Positions 39,881 to 49,629 of a stretch of DNA of 64,000 bases are shown here, piece by piece. The stretch is from IMG/VR virus record IMGVR_UViG_3300046804_002963, positions 1-64,000 of that record. One strand, 5' to 3'. The translations under genes were made by a program, and so were the position numbers. Position 1 is the stretch's first letter. Each line of letters begins with the position of its first letter. Source of the DNA: a virus. The notes under the pieces were generated by a model. It worked only from the letters and a program-made list of their open reading frames with translations, was not told where the DNA came from and ran no database searches.

Positions 39881-41541
39881 TCGTTTACCTTATAAGGGTT
39901 CTTTAGTCTATCTACTTCTTTAGATAGATCTTTAATAGCTTCTATAAGCAATGCTACAATTCTATCATACTTAACAGCTTTTGTACCATCTTCTCTAGTT
40001 GTAACTACTTCTGGTAATACCTGCTCAATTTCTTGCGCGATTACACCTACGTCATGTTTACGTATAAATGTACCGTCTTCACCACCGTGAGTTGCAATAT
40101 AATCATCAGTCCAGTCAAATTCTACACCTCTAATAGCGTTTACTTTTGCTATAGCATCCATAATTGGTAGAACGTTTTCTTTTAATCTCTCATCTGATGA
40201 ATAATAAGAAGTAATATTATCTGTAGCTCTTATCTCACCCGTTACGCCAGATGCACCAGTACCTACACCAAGTGATTTTACTTGAAGGTCATATGTTGGT
40301 CCAATATTAGGAATAGTGAACCAGCTTAATTTACCTGAACCATCAGTGGTTAGCAATTGACCTGCAAGACCAGCATCACCTGGTAATGTTAGAGTATATG
40401 CACCAGCAGCTGCATTTGCTTGCAATTTAATAGAACCAGATGTGCTACCTAGTACTCTAATAGCACCATTTACAACTAATCTTTCATTAATTCCGTTTCC
40501 AGTAATACCAATACCTAGGAACGAATTAGCAAAGTATGATAATGTTTCATCTACTCTAAATTGTTCTAATAAAGTTGGAGTACCACCAGTGGTTGCTCCC
40601 TTAAAGTTACCAAATTCTAATTTAGTCTCACCCATTCTTAAATATTGACCAGAGGTGTTACCTGCTACATCAGAATTATCAAGTGCTTTATAAAGGTTTC
40701 TTGTAATCCAGGAAGCATTACCAGCAGCATTATAAAAGAATGATCTATTATCATTACCTACCCAAGAATGACTAAAACTTAATGCATTTCCAGTTAAAGA
40801 TACATTGCTGGTTAGTTTTAATGGGTATAAGAAAGCAACATTGGCGCCAGTAAAATATACATTGCTAGTTATTGTATTTACAGATAATACATTGCAATTA
40901 ATAGTGTTTGCCCAGATAGTATTAGCATGGATATTAGTAATCCATAAATCAGTTGCAGTCATCTTGGCATTAACGACGTAGGTGCCTAGAGGGTTATCAT
41001 ACACCTCAACCATTTTACGTGTTACATAAACGTTAGCTTCATTATCACCAAAACTGGCCGCGTTAGACACATTAATGTATCTAGAATTAGCAGTATAAGT
41101 GTATGTAAATGTATTAGCTATCTTAGTAACACCTACCTGAACTGAGTTTGCAGAGTAGATGTCATTAGCTGTAATATTAGCAGAATTAAGGATAGAAGAA
41201 CCAATTGCTGCTTGTGTGCTAGTTAAAATAGCAGCACCACCATTTACTGATATTCCATTAGCGTTATAAACAGTATTTGAAGATGAACTAGTTTGAATTA
41301 AAAGAGTAGTAGAGTTAGCAATTGCATTAGATGTTGAAGTGCTAAAACTTACAATACCAGTGTTTGGAACGTTAAATACGTTAGCGGTAAACCAACCAGA
41401 TACTGCAGCATTACCTAGCGCTGTATTTGATTGAGTTGTAACTGCAAATGTTTTAATAGCAAAGAGAGCTTGATTGGTTCTGGTAACCCATCCACCAAAA
41501 GAGTCTGTGCTTGTTTCTACGTTAGCTATAGCTATTGTCAT
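39871..41541 (-). CDS. Tail fibre with C-terminal S74 intramolecular chaperone (self-cleaving)
   Basis: A 556-aa protein. Residues 1-440 are Asn/Thr/Val-rich shaft with one GQLLTTDGSGKLSWF unit near 395. The C-terminal about 110 residues form a peptidase S74 chaperone: SDERLKENV at 449-457, GVEFDWTDD at 472-480, DVGVIAQEIEQVLPEVV at 497-513 and a closing helix LLIEAIKDLSKEVDRL. Family members help the fibre trimerise, then cut themselves off with a Ser-Lys pair five residues apart; here S449 and K454 fit. The final ALLIEAIKDLSKEV helix probably forms the trimer bundle. It overlaps the 72-aa gene by four bases (ATGA). Strong call. Confidence 0.88.
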   Translation of the reverse strand: MTIAIANVETSTDSFGGWVTRTNQALFAIKTFAVTTQSNTALGNAAVSGWFTANVFNVPNTGIVSFSTSTSNAIANSTTLLIQTSSSSNTVYNANGISVNGGAAILTSTQAAIGSSILNSANITANDIYSANSVQVGVTKIANTFTYTYTANSRYINVSNAASFGDNEANVYVTRKMVEVYDNPLGTYVVNAKMTATDLWITNIHANTIWANTINCNVLSVNTITSNVYFTGANVAFLYPLKLTSNVSLTGNALSFSHSWVGNDNRSFFYNAAGNASWITRNLYKALDNSDVAGNTSGQYLRMGETKLEFGNFKGATTGGTPTLLEQFRVDETLSYFANSFLGIGITGNGINERLVVNGAIRVLGSTSGSIKLQANAAAGAYTLTLPGDAGLAGQLLTTDGSGKLSWFTIPNIGPTYDLQVKSLGVGTGASGVTGEIRATDNITSYYSSDERLKENVLPIMDAIAKVNAIRGVEFDWTDDYIATHGGEDGTFIRKHDVGVIAQEIEQVLPEVVTTREDGTKAVKYDRIVALLIEAIKDLSKEVDRLKNPYKVNEWQ

Positions 41542-41756
41542 TTATTTTTTTCCAAAACCTTTAGTAGTAGCTCTTTAATATCATTCAAATCATTTTTAAT
41601 TGATTCTACTTCTTCTTCTACTTTATTTATTTTAGTTGCAGCGTTATGCATTTCAATTAACTTTTTACGCTGCATACGGTACTGTTCTAAACCATTATCG
41701 TCAGTACTTACAACAGTACCTTTATTAATAAATTTCTCAGAATTTTTAGCTAACAT
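41538..41756 (-). CDS. Small coiled-coil protein
   Basis: A 72-aa, highly charged helical protein. Heptad-like hydrophobics from about residue 35 to 70 (MHNAATKINKVEEEVESIKNDLNDIKELLLKVL) indicate a coiled coil. It fills the space between the Hint-containing structural protein and the S74 fibre, overlapping the latter by four bases, so it is almost certainly translated. It may be a fibre assembly factor. Not recognised as a named family. Confidence 0.65.
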   Translation of the reverse strand: MLAKNSEKFINKGTVVSTDDNGLEQYRMQRKKLIEMHNAATKINKVEEEVESIKNDLNDIKELLLKVLEKNK

Positions 41757-41759
41757 ATC

Positions 41760-44700
41760 TTACTTCTGTAATGCTATTGCTCTGATATCTCTCACAATTG
41801 GTATTGTGACAGGGTCTGTTGATAAGAATACCATCTTCAAGCAGAATGTAGAATAGCGATAGTACTGTACACCTGCAGAATCAAAGTAAGTTATACAATC
41901 AGCAGCACCTTGAGAAGAAAGTGAATTAGGATCTAAGTATGCGGTAGTTGAATTTGCTACTGAATTGCCAGTTGGAAGAGTAAATACAAGTTCTTTATAA
42001 TCTTCTCTATCTTTAGGAGAACTATAAAGTGTATATTGTGAAGTAGTTGTGAAAACTAATTCAGTCCATTCTTTAGTATCAAACAGGTCATTATCTGTTT
42101 GATTCTGAAACTTAGCGTATACCTTTACATCAGTCTTTACAGGACGATAAGCTGTCACGTAGACTAATAGATCTTCTGCTTCTTGAGTTAAAGATACATT
42201 CTTAGAAATATACTTATTGAGAGCACTACCATAACGAGTATTTTCGTTAGTAGTATCATTGTTAATTAAATTTTTAACAAAATTAAGTCTCTTAGTAGAA
42301 AGATCAACTACTGGTGATACGTATTCGTTACCAGTAAACATATCTATCACATATGTGGCAGATCCGTTAGCACCATATCCACCTTGAGCTAGTTCATTAG
42401 AATAACTACGCAATACTCTTTCATAATCACTTAATTCAAATAAACTTTCATTCTTTACTTTGAGAGGTAAAGTATCCTTAGTGAAGGAGTTAGTAGAATT
42501 ACTAGTTCCAAAATAACTAATTTCTGCAATAGTGCCTACAGGCTCTAGAATAGAAAATTTAGGAACCATTCCATGATAAGCTTTATCATCTACTGTTTTA
42601 AGAACAGCATTAGCAACTAGGTAAGTATTAGATAGATACGCTACATTTCCTACTTCTGGTACTCTAAATAATCTTAAGTGTGGGTATGTTGTATTACTAA
42701 ATTTACCTGTTGATGTATCGATAACTAACTTGTTATTTAATTCGTCAATATCTTGAATAATACCAAAAGGATAGTAAGTATTATCTATTAAAATTTGGTT
42801 TACGTTAGCTGTATTAGCAGCATATATAACATCCCCAATAGCAGGTGCTACTGAATTGTTTGCTCTTATAATAGAATCTGTTGTTAAGTAATCATCTTTT
42901 TCGTTATTAAATACAGCCTTACCTGTTAAATATTTAAATTTAGCACGATATAGGTTAAATTTAATATCTTGAGATTGAATAGGGGTCCAGTTATTACCAG
43001 TAGATGAAGCGTACATAATTCCTACGAAAGGATTACCTGTAATAGCATTTCCAGAAACTTTATCTATTCCTCCCACCTCTGAAATCCAAAGTTCATAATC
43101 CGGATTTGCAAAGTCTGGTTCTAGATAGAAAGCATATTGTTGGTCTGATTGAAGCAATACTGGAGTTTCGAAAGTAAATACAGTTTCACCAGAAGAATCA
43201 TCACTAGTAACAACCTCGCTTGATTCTTTTCTAGCATGTCCTAATATTCTATTTGTATTAGGAGCACCATTAGTAGTTTCACATACGAATGCAGTTATGC
43301 CAAGAGATTGACTCTTCTTCTTAAAGAAAGCGCCTAATTGTGTTAAGTATATGCCAGGAATATTAGTTCCTGGAAGATTGTTAATTGTGAATGTTTGCGC
43401 AATAGGGTCTCTATTATGAGCAAGATAACCATCTGCATAGTAAGTATGATCGCCATCTAACACAAAATTATAAACTGTTTGTGTCTTGTCTATATCTTCA
43501 TGTCTTTCAATACTCTTAACTATAACTGAACCATTATCAGTAATAATTTCATCACCAACATTTAATCTAGAAGTGTCAAGATAGTTAATATGTGGTTTAG
43601 CTAGACGGGTAAGAGCAGGATCTATAGACTTCCATCCACTCTTAGTTAGCAGAGGATGCTCAGAAGTAATAAAAGGACGACCCCCGTTGATACCGTAAAG
43701 GTATGGATCTCTTATTCCATCATCTAGTGGAGGATGATCAAAACCTAAAACGACATTATTTACATCTTTACCTTTGAGAATATCACCTATCTCTACATTT
43801 TGAATTTCTTTATAGGAACCGTCTGCCATAGTAACTAGAGTACCGGCTGCAAAACAAGAAAGCCAAGTAGAGGTCGTAGTGGTAGTTGACCAATTAGCAG
43901 TATTTACTTCAACGCAAGTAGTAGGGTAGAACGTAGGATTAGTAATGTTAAAAGTAAGTTTAGTCTTTCTAGTAGAAAGAGCACTTGCCGTATACACACC
44001 TTCAGCAAAAGTTATAATAGCATCTTTTGCATTAATATCATCTACGTTAGTTAACGCTAAGATACGGTCTCCAGATCTAAAAGTGTTTGCTGGAAGATTA
44101 AAAACTAAGTATGCATTACCAGCACTATCAGAATAAATTTCACCATTATTTACATTAGAAGGATATAGAGCAGGAAAATAATCTTTATAATTATTTACTG
44201 CTTTAAGAATATTATCTTCTTTACCTGCTGCACTTGCAATACCTACACCCCCAGCAAAATCTGGATTAACTATAGCGGGAGAACATTTATCAGTTACGTT
44301 TACTTTATCAAAAAATGCATATAACTTTGTTAGTGGTTTTAAACCTCTAGCAATTACTGCAATTCTTCTTGGAAGCATGTAGTATAAGTTAGATACGTCA
44401 GTAACAAAATTACCAGCATCAACGTTAATGTTTTCAATATTAACACCGATGTCAGTAATTGTTCTTGTAGTTGTTTGAGAATAATAATTTGTAGTAGTAT
44501 CGTATCTTGTATTATTCTCTACATGTGAATCTACTAGAGTAGATCCTGTTAATCTTACTGGACCAACTACTGTATCAATATTCTGTGCAATTTTTGTTTG
44601 ACGTAAAAATGTATTAAAAGCACCAGCAATATCAATGTTAATATTTTGTGGTGCATTATCTACGTTTTGATTTGAGTTATCATAATTAGGGTATAAGTTA

Positions 44701-45167
44701 ACAAACCCATTAAATCTATATTGTGCTTCTGTAGCGTTTCTATAAATGGTAGCATATTGATTACCTGCAAACTTTTCATTATCGTAATCAATTAATGCAA
44801 GTCTACCCTTTACTTTAATATTTGAACTTATAGTAGCTTCTAATCTAAAATCACTAAAGAGTTCTTCAAAAGTAGGGCGCGCAATAGAACGGGAAGGACT
44901 AACAGCTATTCTATATTCTGCATCATCTGTCTTACCTAAAGTATGATCGTTGAATGGATCAGCAAAAATACCATTCTTAAAACGTTCTATAGTACCAGTT
45001 GCGTCTCTAATAGAAAGAGCTTTTGTTTCTAGTGCTAACGCATTTAAAGTAGCATAATATTCGAGTGTCTTGATACGTTCTTCTAACGCACCAATTTCTT
45101 TCATAGTATAGCCTTTAGTGGCTCTAATATTTACTTTAACAGCAAGATCTTTTCTTTTATAAGACAT
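41760..45167 (-). CDS. Large virion structural protein interrupted by a Hint (intein-like) domain
   Basis: A 1135-aa protein, second of two large proteins after gp8. It resembles the C-terminal part of the cyanophage DUF4815-type baseplate-peripheral protein: MKEIGALEERIKTLEYYATLNALE-like helix near 22-46, and after the insert DPIAQTFTINNLPGTNIPGIYLTQLGAFF (587 on), DYELWISEVGG and KFNLYRAKF. Residues 438-585 are a Hint domain (see separate entry). The bulk probably forms the wedge periphery that carries fibres. If the Hint domain cleaves or splices, the mature protein would be two pieces or a joined about 987-aa chain. The gap to the upstream gene is five bases. Confidence 0.8.
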   Translation of the reverse strand: MSYKRKDLAVKVNIRATKGYTMKEIGALEERIKTLEYYATLNALALETKALSIRDATGTIERFKNGIFADPFNDHTLGKTDDAEYRIAVSPSRSIARPTFEELFSDFRLEATISSNIKVKGRLALIDYDNEKFAGNQYATIYRNATEAQYRFNGFVNLYPNYDNSNQNVDNAPQNINIDIAGAFNTFLRQTKIAQNIDTVVGPVRLTGSTLVDSHVENNTRYDTTTNYYSQTTTRTITDIGVNIENINVDAGNFVTDVSNLYYMLPRRIAVIARGLKPLTKLYAFFDKVNVTDKCSPAIVNPDFAGGVGIASAAGKEDNILKAVNNYKDYFPALYPSNVNNGEIYSDSAGNAYLVFNLPANTFRSGDRILALTNVDDINAKDAIITFAEGVYTASALSTRKTKLTFNITNPTFYPTTCVEVNTANWSTTTTTSTWLSCFAAGTLVTMADGSYKEIQNVEIGDILKGKDVNNVVLGFDHPPLDDGIRDPYLYGINGGRPFITSEHPLLTKSGWKSIDPALTRLAKPHINYLDTSRLNVGDEIITDNGSVIVKSIERHEDIDKTQTVYNFVLDGDHTYYADGYLAHNRDPIAQTFTINNLPGTNIPGIYLTQLGAFFKKKSQSLGITAFVCETTNGAPNTNRILGHARKESSEVVTSDDSSGETVFTFETPVLLQSDQQYAFYLEPDFANPDYELWISEVGGIDKVSGNAITGNPFVGIMYASSTGNNWTPIQSQDIKFNLYRAKFKYLTGKAVFNNEKDDYLTTDSIIRANNSVAPAIGDVIYAANTANVNQILIDNTYYPFGIIQDIDELNNKLVIDTSTGKFSNTTYPHLRLFRVPEVGNVAYLSNTYLVANAVLKTVDDKAYHGMVPKFSILEPVGTIAEISYFGTSNSTNSFTKDTLPLKVKNESLFELSDYERVLRSYSNELAQGGYGANGSATYVIDMFTGNEYVSPVVDLSTKRLNFVKNLINNDTTNENTRYGSALNKYISKNVSLTQEAEDLLVYVTAYRPVKTDVKVYAKFQNQTDNDLFDTKEWTELVFTTTSQYTLYSSPKDREDYKELVFTLPTGNSVANSTTAYLDPNSLSSQGAADCITYFDSAGVQYYRYSTFCLKMVFLSTDPVTIPIVRDIRAIALQK
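43413..43856 (-). other. Hint / intein-like domain inside structural protein
   Basis: Residues 438-585 of the 1135-aa protein. Block A: C438 in CFAAGTLVTMADGSYKEI, followed by GDIL. Block B: FITSEHPLLT with H504. C-terminal block: VYNFVLDGDHTYYADGYLAHN ending H584-N585. At about 148 residues there is no room for a homing endonuclease. The residue after Asn is Arg, not Cys/Ser/Thr, so ordinary protein splicing is unlikely. This matches A-type bacterial intein-like (BIL) domains, which can cleave or use other chemistry. Confidence 0.85.
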
Positions 45168-45172
45168 ATTAA

Positions 45173-48106
45173 TTATTCTGCTTCTTTAAAGGTTAACGAA
45201 GGATAAGGAGGTACAACTATTTCTGCAACAGGAAGCCCTGTTTTATTTATTGATGGTGGAACAGGCTTAGCTGAAGGTGTTCCTTTTTTAACAGAAAGAT
45301 TACCATCTTTATCAATAATTAGAATATCTATTCTAGGTAGATAGTAAGAAATATTATATGTAAAATCAGAACCAGGATCTGCTACTAAAATATTAGTAGT
45401 ATTATATGATGTAGTATTATTAGCTGGATTCTCGGTTGCTGAAGCTAAAGTATTTGTACTTACAGCTGTATTAGCGAGTAATGGTCTAAAATCAATAAAG
45501 TTTCTTAAATCATATCTATTATTTAACGTATCATAGAATACTGGAATTTCAGCAGTAGCAATAGCGCTAGTATTAGCAGTATTAGCATCATCGATAGGAT
45601 ATGAATCTATTGAGAAGAATCCAGCTTTAGATATAGAAGCGGTATTAGCTTCAAAATGAGAAACTTCAACAACTAATTTAGAAAGATTGGTAAGTGAAGC
45701 AGCATATTGAGGACGTAACTTAAGGTAAGATAAACCATACGCGTATTCAGTTTGTCCGTTATCTAATTCAAACCAATCAATTACATCAGAATTAGTAATA
45801 TCATAAGTTGTACCAAAATATACTGCGTCTAGTCTATAAGCATCAGTAAGACCTAGACACCAAGGACCTGTAGTACCTGCAACATGAGTACCACAATCAA
45901 TTTTTACATATCTTTTTTCTTTAACTACTTTTGGTGTTGCTACTGCAGAAGTTCTTTTTACTGGAATTTGAGCAGCCAAATTATATACACTAGTAGCAGG
46001 ATCGATGCATAAGTTAACAGTAACTGAAGTACCAGAATTTACATAGAAGGTATTTCCAGAACCGTTAAAGTTAACATGGGTTCCTTTTTTAAAGAAATAT
46101 TGTATACTTAAAGTATCACTTGGTATAGTAGCAGGAGATACTGTAATGGAGTTAGCTGCATTAATAGCAGACACTGTATTATACGTAGCGCTTGTAGTGT
46201 TACTTATTTTAACACCCATACCAACATACATACCACCTGCAAACCCAGTAGTAAGATGAGTAATATTTGCAGAAGTAGCATTAGCAACACCACCTACTGC
46301 TAAGCTAGTAGCTACAGTATTTGATAAGGTATCTTGTGCAAAAATAACGTTAACATCTTCTGCATCTTGGTCAGTAAGATAACCTACACCTAGATTAAAT
46401 TCATCAGGACCTGCAATATTAAAGGTAGTTATTCCACCACCTGATGCTAAACTGTATGCATAAGAAGAAGTTACAATAGGCTTGTAGATAAATGTAGTAT
46501 TGTTATTATTGTTACTATCTACTAGTGATTTAACTCCAGAGAGACCAGTATCAAAAATAGCTTTTTGAAGATCAACGTCAATAAGCGCTACTCTATTATT
46601 ATTATCTAGAACAAAATCTGCATAACCTTTACCGTAAGTAGCGTCATTTACATATAAACTTTTAACATCAGAAGCAAAAAACTTACCAGGATTCATACGA
46701 ATATTAAAGAGATAAACGTTATGTCTTCCTTCTGGAATACCTTTAACATTCTGATCGTAGTTAAATCCGCGTATATTAGCATAACCTATTAAGTTACCTG
46801 AAGGGGCAGAACGAGACTGGTAGAGTGATAAGGTCTGTTGAGGTTGATCGTACAGTTCTACTACAGTAAGAGTTTGCGCGTTAAATATGCCTGCAACTTC
46901 ATTAACTTCAGCATAGCTTCCTAAGCTAATTCGAATAGTTTCTGAAGTAAAGGAATTAGAAGAAACGGCGCGCTCAACTGGTATTTTTCTTGGAGAAAGA
47001 AATTCTACTCTATAACCATCAACATAAGCTACACCTGGTGAAGCATTATAATAGAACAATGAAGTATTTGATTCATGAGATGTTACGTCAACTTGGAAAG
47101 GGTTAAGTACGTAATTGCCAGATTCTTCATAAGTTCTTTTAGCCATAACATCCATAAGAATGCTATATTGCGGATCCTTATTATACTGAACTATACCACC
47201 ATTACCACCGTCAAACTCAACTATAGGTAAAAAATTGCTAGGAATAGTAACTTCATTATTTGCTTTGTCGTAGCAGATAGGAACAGGATCTAGCTTGAGA
47301 CGATATGCACCTGGAGCATTATAATTTGGTGAACCAACTGAATTATCATAAAGGGATGGATCTTCTGACGGTTTAACAATATATTCTTGAGTATCAAAAC
47401 CAACAATCATGCCAGCCGCGTTCGATGTGTGTTCTTTTACTACAATATTTTGTGCTTTAGCGTTTTGAAAAAAACCTTTCTGGTATACTATACCAGGTGA
47501 CATTCTCATAGCATATCCAACACTATGAGTATTAATTGTAGAATTTGCAGTTATAGTATAGATAGAGCCTAATAAATTAGAGCTGCTAAGAATGCCTGTC
47601 TTATCTTGTACTTCACTATAAACATCAATCTTCTCACTAGTAGAACTAAACATAAGTTCACCACCTGTGCCAGGCCAGATATAATCTACATATGCGCGAT
47701 TAGTATCTAAACTACCTGCATCTACTAATGATTCAGCGCCTGTAAATGCTCTAAACACTGCAGCTCTAACACCTGTTGTGTTAGAAACTAAAAGATAGCT
47801 ATTACCAGTATCAAGATACTTGTCTACTAATAGACCAAAATCATATGTTACTGTATTGCTATCTTTAAATCTTACTTGCGTCTTTGTTGGATATGAAGTA
47901 AACCCGCACCCTTCTACTAAAGTACCATCTTTATAAATGCTGTTACCAAATCGAGATATTTGTCTTTGTAGAATAGTTTGAAGTTGAGTTAACTCACGAG
48001 CTTGTACAGCTGTAGCGCCGCGAAAAAGGATGCGGTAATATTGCTTTTCCTCATCGTAGTCGTCGTAGAACGGTGCGACGTTAAAATTAGTTTGAAGCTC
48101 GGCCAT
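45173..48106 (-). CDS. DUF4815-type large virion (baseplate-peripheral) protein
   Basis: A 977-aa protein opening with the DUF4815 signature LQTNFNVAPFYDDYDEEKQYYRILFRGATAVQARELTQLQTI-LQRQISRFGN (residues 3-57). DUF4815 proteins are large structural proteins of marine T4-like phages, found after gp8 in the place of T4 gp10. The rest is beta-rich with a PGIVYQKGFF motif near 209 and GVAYVDGYRVEF near 366, typical of the family. It is followed five bases later by the Hint-containing protein, which looks like its partner. Usual family members are longer; here the function appears divided over two genes. Probable role: wedge arms and fibre attachment. Confidence 0.8.
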   Translation of the reverse strand: MAELQTNFNVAPFYDDYDEEKQYYRILFRGATAVQARELTQLQTILQRQISRFGNSIYKDGTLVEGCGFTSYPTKTQVRFKDSNTVTYDFGLLVDKYLDTGNSYLLVSNTTGVRAAVFRAFTGAESLVDAGSLDTNRAYVDYIWPGTGGELMFSSTSEKIDVYSEVQDKTGILSSSNLLGSIYTITANSTINTHSVGYAMRMSPGIVYQKGFFQNAKAQNIVVKEHTSNAAGMIVGFDTQEYIVKPSEDPSLYDNSVGSPNYNAPGAYRLKLDPVPICYDKANNEVTIPSNFLPIVEFDGGNGGIVQYNKDPQYSILMDVMAKRTYEESGNYVLNPFQVDVTSHESNTSLFYYNASPGVAYVDGYRVEFLSPRKIPVERAVSSNSFTSETIRISLGSYAEVNEVAGIFNAQTLTVVELYDQPQQTLSLYQSRSAPSGNLIGYANIRGFNYDQNVKGIPEGRHNVYLFNIRMNPGKFFASDVKSLYVNDATYGKGYADFVLDNNNRVALIDVDLQKAIFDTGLSGVKSLVDSNNNNNTTFIYKPIVTSSYAYSLASGGGITTFNIAGPDEFNLGVGYLTDQDAEDVNVIFAQDTLSNTVATSLAVGGVANATSANITHLTTGFAGGMYVGMGVKISNTTSATYNTVSAINAANSITVSPATIPSDTLSIQYFFKKGTHVNFNGSGNTFYVNSGTSVTVNLCIDPATSVYNLAAQIPVKRTSAVATPKVVKEKRYVKIDCGTHVAGTTGPWCLGLTDAYRLDAVYFGTTYDITNSDVIDWFELDNGQTEYAYGLSYLKLRPQYAASLTNLSKLVVEVSHFEANTASISKAGFFSIDSYPIDDANTANTSAIATAEIPVFYDTLNNRYDLRNFIDFRPLLANTAVSTNTLASATENPANNTTSYNTTNILVADPGSDFTYNISYYLPRIDILIIDKDGNLSVKKGTPSAKPVPPSINKTGLPVAEIVVPPYPSLTFKEAE

Positions 48107-48115
48107 CTCTATCCC

Positions 48116-49618
48116 TTAGATTTTAAAATATAATTTAACTTGCTCAGAAGAAGCACCAGATCTACTAATTGGTTCTAGGTTTCTATAATAGTAAATTTTA
48201 CCTGAATAAGGTACTAAATCTCTATTATTTATAGCTGTAGGAGTACAAGTTATACCTGATGTTGAACTAGTGATGGTTTCAAAAGGAATGAAAGTACCAA
48301 TAGTTTCTCTTAAAACAAGAATATCTGCATCCATGTATAGTACAGTACCAGTAGCACCGCTTGTAAAGCCGTATACTTGCTCACCAGCAGCCATTGGCGC
48401 AAAGACATTAGTAATATTGAGAACTATGTATTGTACAAATGTAGAATCTTTATATACTGTATTATTTGCAGTTGCAAGTGGGTTATAAAGAAGAGATACT
48501 TGTCTATACGTTGCCCATTCTGGAAAATTGTCTGTAGTATTAATGTCTAAAGATATACCTATTCTATCTACACCTAGTTCAGAAATAACATCTGATCCGT
48601 GACCGCCTGGTGGTGAAATAATAGGATGTATATAACAATTAGAACCAAATAATGTGTTAGCTACTATAGTAGCTGTTGCATAATGATATCCTTGTCCATT
48701 ATCAATAACATCAATACTGGTAATAGCACCGGATATAGAATTAACAGTAGATAAAGCTAATGCACCAGTACCGTCGCCTACTATATTAACTGTTGGGCTA
48801 ATTTTATAAAAAGAAGTGGAGTCAATATTATTAAGCTGAGTTAATGTGGTAACATACTTACCAGAAGTGTTTACCGTATAATCTGAAATGATAGAGTAAT
48901 CACCTCTACCTGTACCAGCAGCAATATAAATGGTAGAAAGATTATATGCACCATTAATACTTGAAGGTCCAGAATTGGCTAACTTAATAAGAGAAGGGTT
49001 AACACTCACATCACAATATCCATTAGCAGCTTCATATCCGTTACCTAAACTATCTACTACTACTACATGAATAGCACCTTCTGTAGCATACTGAGGGACG
49101 TAATAGTCTGGAATAACTGGCATACTGCCAACTGAAGTAAACTTTTTATTTTGTAAACTATTAATAGTGTACATATACTTCCAGATATAACCATCTGAAG
49201 TTTTAAAGTCGCCAGTAGCAATAGTAGCTGTAGGTTCTACTGTTGAGGGTGCTCCACGATTATTATAAAGACACTTATAAACTCTTTTATCTGAGTTCAT
49301 AACATAAAATTCTCTATTATATAAATCAGGATCTGTATGATCATAATAATCATAGACTGTATTAGATGCCCATGTAATTTTTCTAGCGCAGTATTGAATA
49401 TCCGAAACACTTAATTTCTTGCCAAACATTAAGTCTTTTGAAACATCAAGATAGGAAGTAAGAATGCTAGAATTAGTAGCCGGAGGATCATAGTCATCAG
49501 GCCACTCATAGCCTCTACCAAAGGCAACATAATAGGAAGAATTAGAAGCACTTACATCATCGATAAAGTCTTCTACAAACTTATTTTTAAAAGTACTGCT
49601 ATATTTTCCTGCTACCAT
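48116..49618 (-). CDS. gp8: Baseplate wedge protein gp8-like
   Basis: A 500-aa protein. The N-terminal 170 residues carry the gp8 pattern: SYYVAFGRGYEWPDDYDPP, CARKITWASNTVYDYYDH, FYVMNSDKRVYKCLYNNRGAPSTVEPT and DGYIWKYMYTI. gp8 is a dimeric wedge subunit in T4, where it is 334 residues, so this version is extended by about 160 residues of beta-rich sequence in the middle and C-terminus. Synteny with gp6 and the gp7-position gene upstream supports the call. It ends with LVPYSGKIYYYRNLEPISRS, a usual gp8 closing strand. Confidence 0.85.
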   Translation of the reverse strand: MVAGKYSSTFKNKFVEDFIDDVSASNSSYYVAFGRGYEWPDDYDPPATNSSILTSYLDVSKDLMFGKKLSVSDIQYCARKITWASNTVYDYYDHTDPDLYNREFYVMNSDKRVYKCLYNNRGAPSTVEPTATIATGDFKTSDGYIWKYMYTINSLQNKKFTSVGSMPVIPDYYVPQYATEGAIHVVVVDSLGNGYEAANGYCDVSVNPSLIKLANSGPSSINGAYNLSTIYIAAGTGRGDYSIISDYTVNTSGKYVTTLTQLNNIDSTSFYKISPTVNIVGDGTGALALSTVNSISGAITSIDVIDNGQGYHYATATIVANTLFGSNCYIHPIISPPGGHGSDVISELGVDRIGISLDINTTDNFPEWATYRQVSLLYNPLATANNTVYKDSTFVQYIVLNITNVFAPMAAGEQVYGFTSGATGTVLYMDADILVLRETIGTFIPFETITSSTSGITCTPTAINNRDLVPYSGKIYYYRNLEPISRSGASSEQVKLYFKI

Positions 49619-49629
49619 AATAGATCTGC

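Noticed and set aside
41760-45167. Classical splicing intein with homing endonuclease
   Set aside because: Insert is only about 148 residues with no endonuclease motif, and the residue after the terminal Asn is Arg, unfit for normal splicing.
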